From Candidatus Aenigmatarchaeota archaeon (GTDB lineage: Archaea; Aenigmatarchaeota; Aenigmatarchaeia; CG10238-14; SpSt-28), in contig JANXEB010000023.1 of assembly GCA_025058985.1 (NCBI GenBank), positions 1-7,673 of the forward strand: a DNA stretch of 7,673 nucleotides, read 5' to 3'. Shown here in pieces: positions 6,904-7,673 of the stretch. The notes beneath the pieces are model-generated. The model searched no databases and was not told the DNA's origin. It saw nothing but the letters and a program-made list of their open reading frames with translations. Position 1 is the stretch's first letter. Every line of letters starts with the position of its first letter. Position numbers and translations under genes: made by a program.

Positions 6904-7673
6904 TGTATAAAGGAGAAATAATAGAAATAAAACAAGAGTCTATAAACGCAAAAGTATTCAAAATAAAAGTAGAAAATTTTAATTATTTACCAGGTCAATT
7001 TATAAAAATACATTTTAACAAAGAAGATGTAATAAAATATGCAAAAGAAAGATTGGAAAGAAAAGAAATTAATGAAGAAATTTTTAAAAGAATTTGTGAA
7101 AGAGCAAATAAAACTTTTAGAGAATATTCAATAACAAATCCACCTGGAGATAATTATATAGAAATTTTAGTTGGAAGAAATAATGAAGGTGGTTTTAGTC
7201 CATTTTTTTGTGATAATGCAAAAGTTGGAGATAGTGTAATTTTTACTGGTCCTTTTGGAAAATTTGTAATTGATGAAAATGATAAAAATATTTTATTCTT
7301 AGCTGGTGGAACAGGAATAGCTCCTTTTATTTGTCATCTTAGATATTTAAATAAAACACAAAAAATTAATGAAGGAAAATATGTTTTAATTTATAGTAAT
7401 AGAACTTTTCAGCATATTTGTTATAAAAAAGAATTAGAATCTATTCCAAATCTTAAAGTTTACCATACTTTAACTCGTTTAACTGAAGAAGAAAAAAAGA
7501 ATTGGAAAGGTTATTCTAGAGCTATAGATGCTGAAATGATAAAAGAAGTTCTTATGGAAAATAATATGATGAGTGATGAAACTAGATTTTATATTTGTGG
7601 AAGTGTTGAGTTTGTTTGTTCTATGATTTCTATTATTAAATCTCTAGGATTTAAAAGAGAAAATATTAAAATA
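6903..7673 (+). CDS. FNR-like FAD/NAD(P)-binding oxidoreductase (3' end outside window)
   Basis: The first 257 codons of a ferredoxin-NAD(P) reductase-type flavoprotein; the frame is still open at the window edge. Visible landmarks are the N-terminal barrel ending PGQFIKIHF (30-38), the FAD-binding R-x-Y-S motif REYSITNPPG (73-82), GGFSPFF (96-102), GDSVIFTGPFGKF (109-121), the nucleotide-binding LAGGTGIAPF (133-142), YSNRT (164-168), a WKGYSRAIDAEMI stretch (201-213) and the YICGS motif (230-234). The last residues resemble the normal C-terminal end of the NAD domain, so only a few residues, or a short extension, should be missing. The RxYS motif differs from the RIPLTIAD type I associate with NfnA and sulfhydrogenase gamma subunits, so a stand-alone reductase is more likely. 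About 30 extra charged residues (41-70) separate the barrel strand from the FAD motif. The start overlaps the ferredoxin stop by one base. NADH or NADPH preference cannot be read here. Confidence 0.9.
   Translation, partial: MYKGEIIEIKQESINAKVFKIKVENFNYLPGQFIKIHFNKEDVIKYAKERLERKEINEEIFKRICERANKTFREYSITNPPGDNYIEILVGRNNEGGFSPFFCDNAKVGDSVIFTGPFGKFVIDENDKNILFLAGGTGIAPFICHLRYLNKTQKINEGKYVLIYSNRTFQHICYKKELESIPNLKVYHTLTRLTEEEKKNWKGYSRAIDAEMIKEVLMENNMMSDETRFYICGSVEFVCSMISIIKSLGFKRENIKI

Noticed and set aside
6594..6935. Minus-strand 113-codon frame opposite the ferredoxin
   Set aside because: The opposite strand encodes clear ferredoxin motifs; this frame is a Ser/Phe-rich mirror with no motif.
6903..7673. 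NfnA or sulfhydrogenase gamma subunit identity for the FNR-like gene
   Set aside because: The FAD motif is REYSITNPP rather than the RIPLTIAD type of those subunits, and the C-terminal [2Fe-2S] region that would settle it is beyond the window.
1..7673. CRISPR array, tRNA or rRNA genes, insertion sequence, attachment site or defence system
   Set aside because: No spaced direct repeats, RNA-like GC-rich folded block, transposase motif or terminal inverted repeats were seen, and the window is almost fully accounted for by coding genes.

Overview
This window looks archaeal, most likely from a small-genome DPANN-type lineage such as Woesearchaeota, Pacearchaeota or Nanoarchaeota. The signs are AT-rich DNA (about 30% G+C by eye), Arg codons almost all AGA/AGG, almost no Shine-Dalgarno sequences, and genes that abut or overlap. 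The protein families agree: a methanogen-type (type-2) seryl-tRNA synthetase, an archaeal AGOG 8-oxoguanine glycosylase and a large archaeal TadC/ArlJ-like (T2SF) membrane protein. The exact lineage is inference.

Layout. (1) Positions 1-3120, plus strand: a tightly packed run of four genes. These are the 3' end of a probable surface protein, a 512-residue surface-anchored beta-sandwich protein with a Cys-rich insert, a small VTT/DedA-type membrane protein, and AGOG. The junctions are a 4-nt overlap, a 12-nt gap and a 26-nt overlap. (2) Positions 3107-4645, minus strand: type-2 SerRS, whose 3' end overlaps AGOG tail to tail by 14 bp at a 19-bp palindrome. (3) Positions 4676-7673, plus strand: a T2SF membrane protein diverging from SerRS across only 30 bp, then a small ferredoxin, then an FNR-like flavoprotein cut by the window edge. 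The ferredoxin-to-FNR junction is a one-base TAATG overlap.

Working together. The first cluster is mostly envelope biology, with a DNA-repair enzyme translated at its end. The last two genes form a plausible electron-transfer pair: a ferredoxin and a flavoprotein that would exchange electrons between it and NAD(P)(H). The ferredoxin has seven cluster cysteines, with Val in place of the eighth, so a [3Fe-4S] or missing second cluster is predicted. The flavoprotein carries an extra charged segment of about 30 residues before its FAD motif.

There is no CRISPR array, RNA gene, insertion sequence or gene-free stretch over 300 bases. I do not see a clearly new defence or mobile system. The most unusual items are the ferredoxin/FNR pair and the Cys-rich surface protein.
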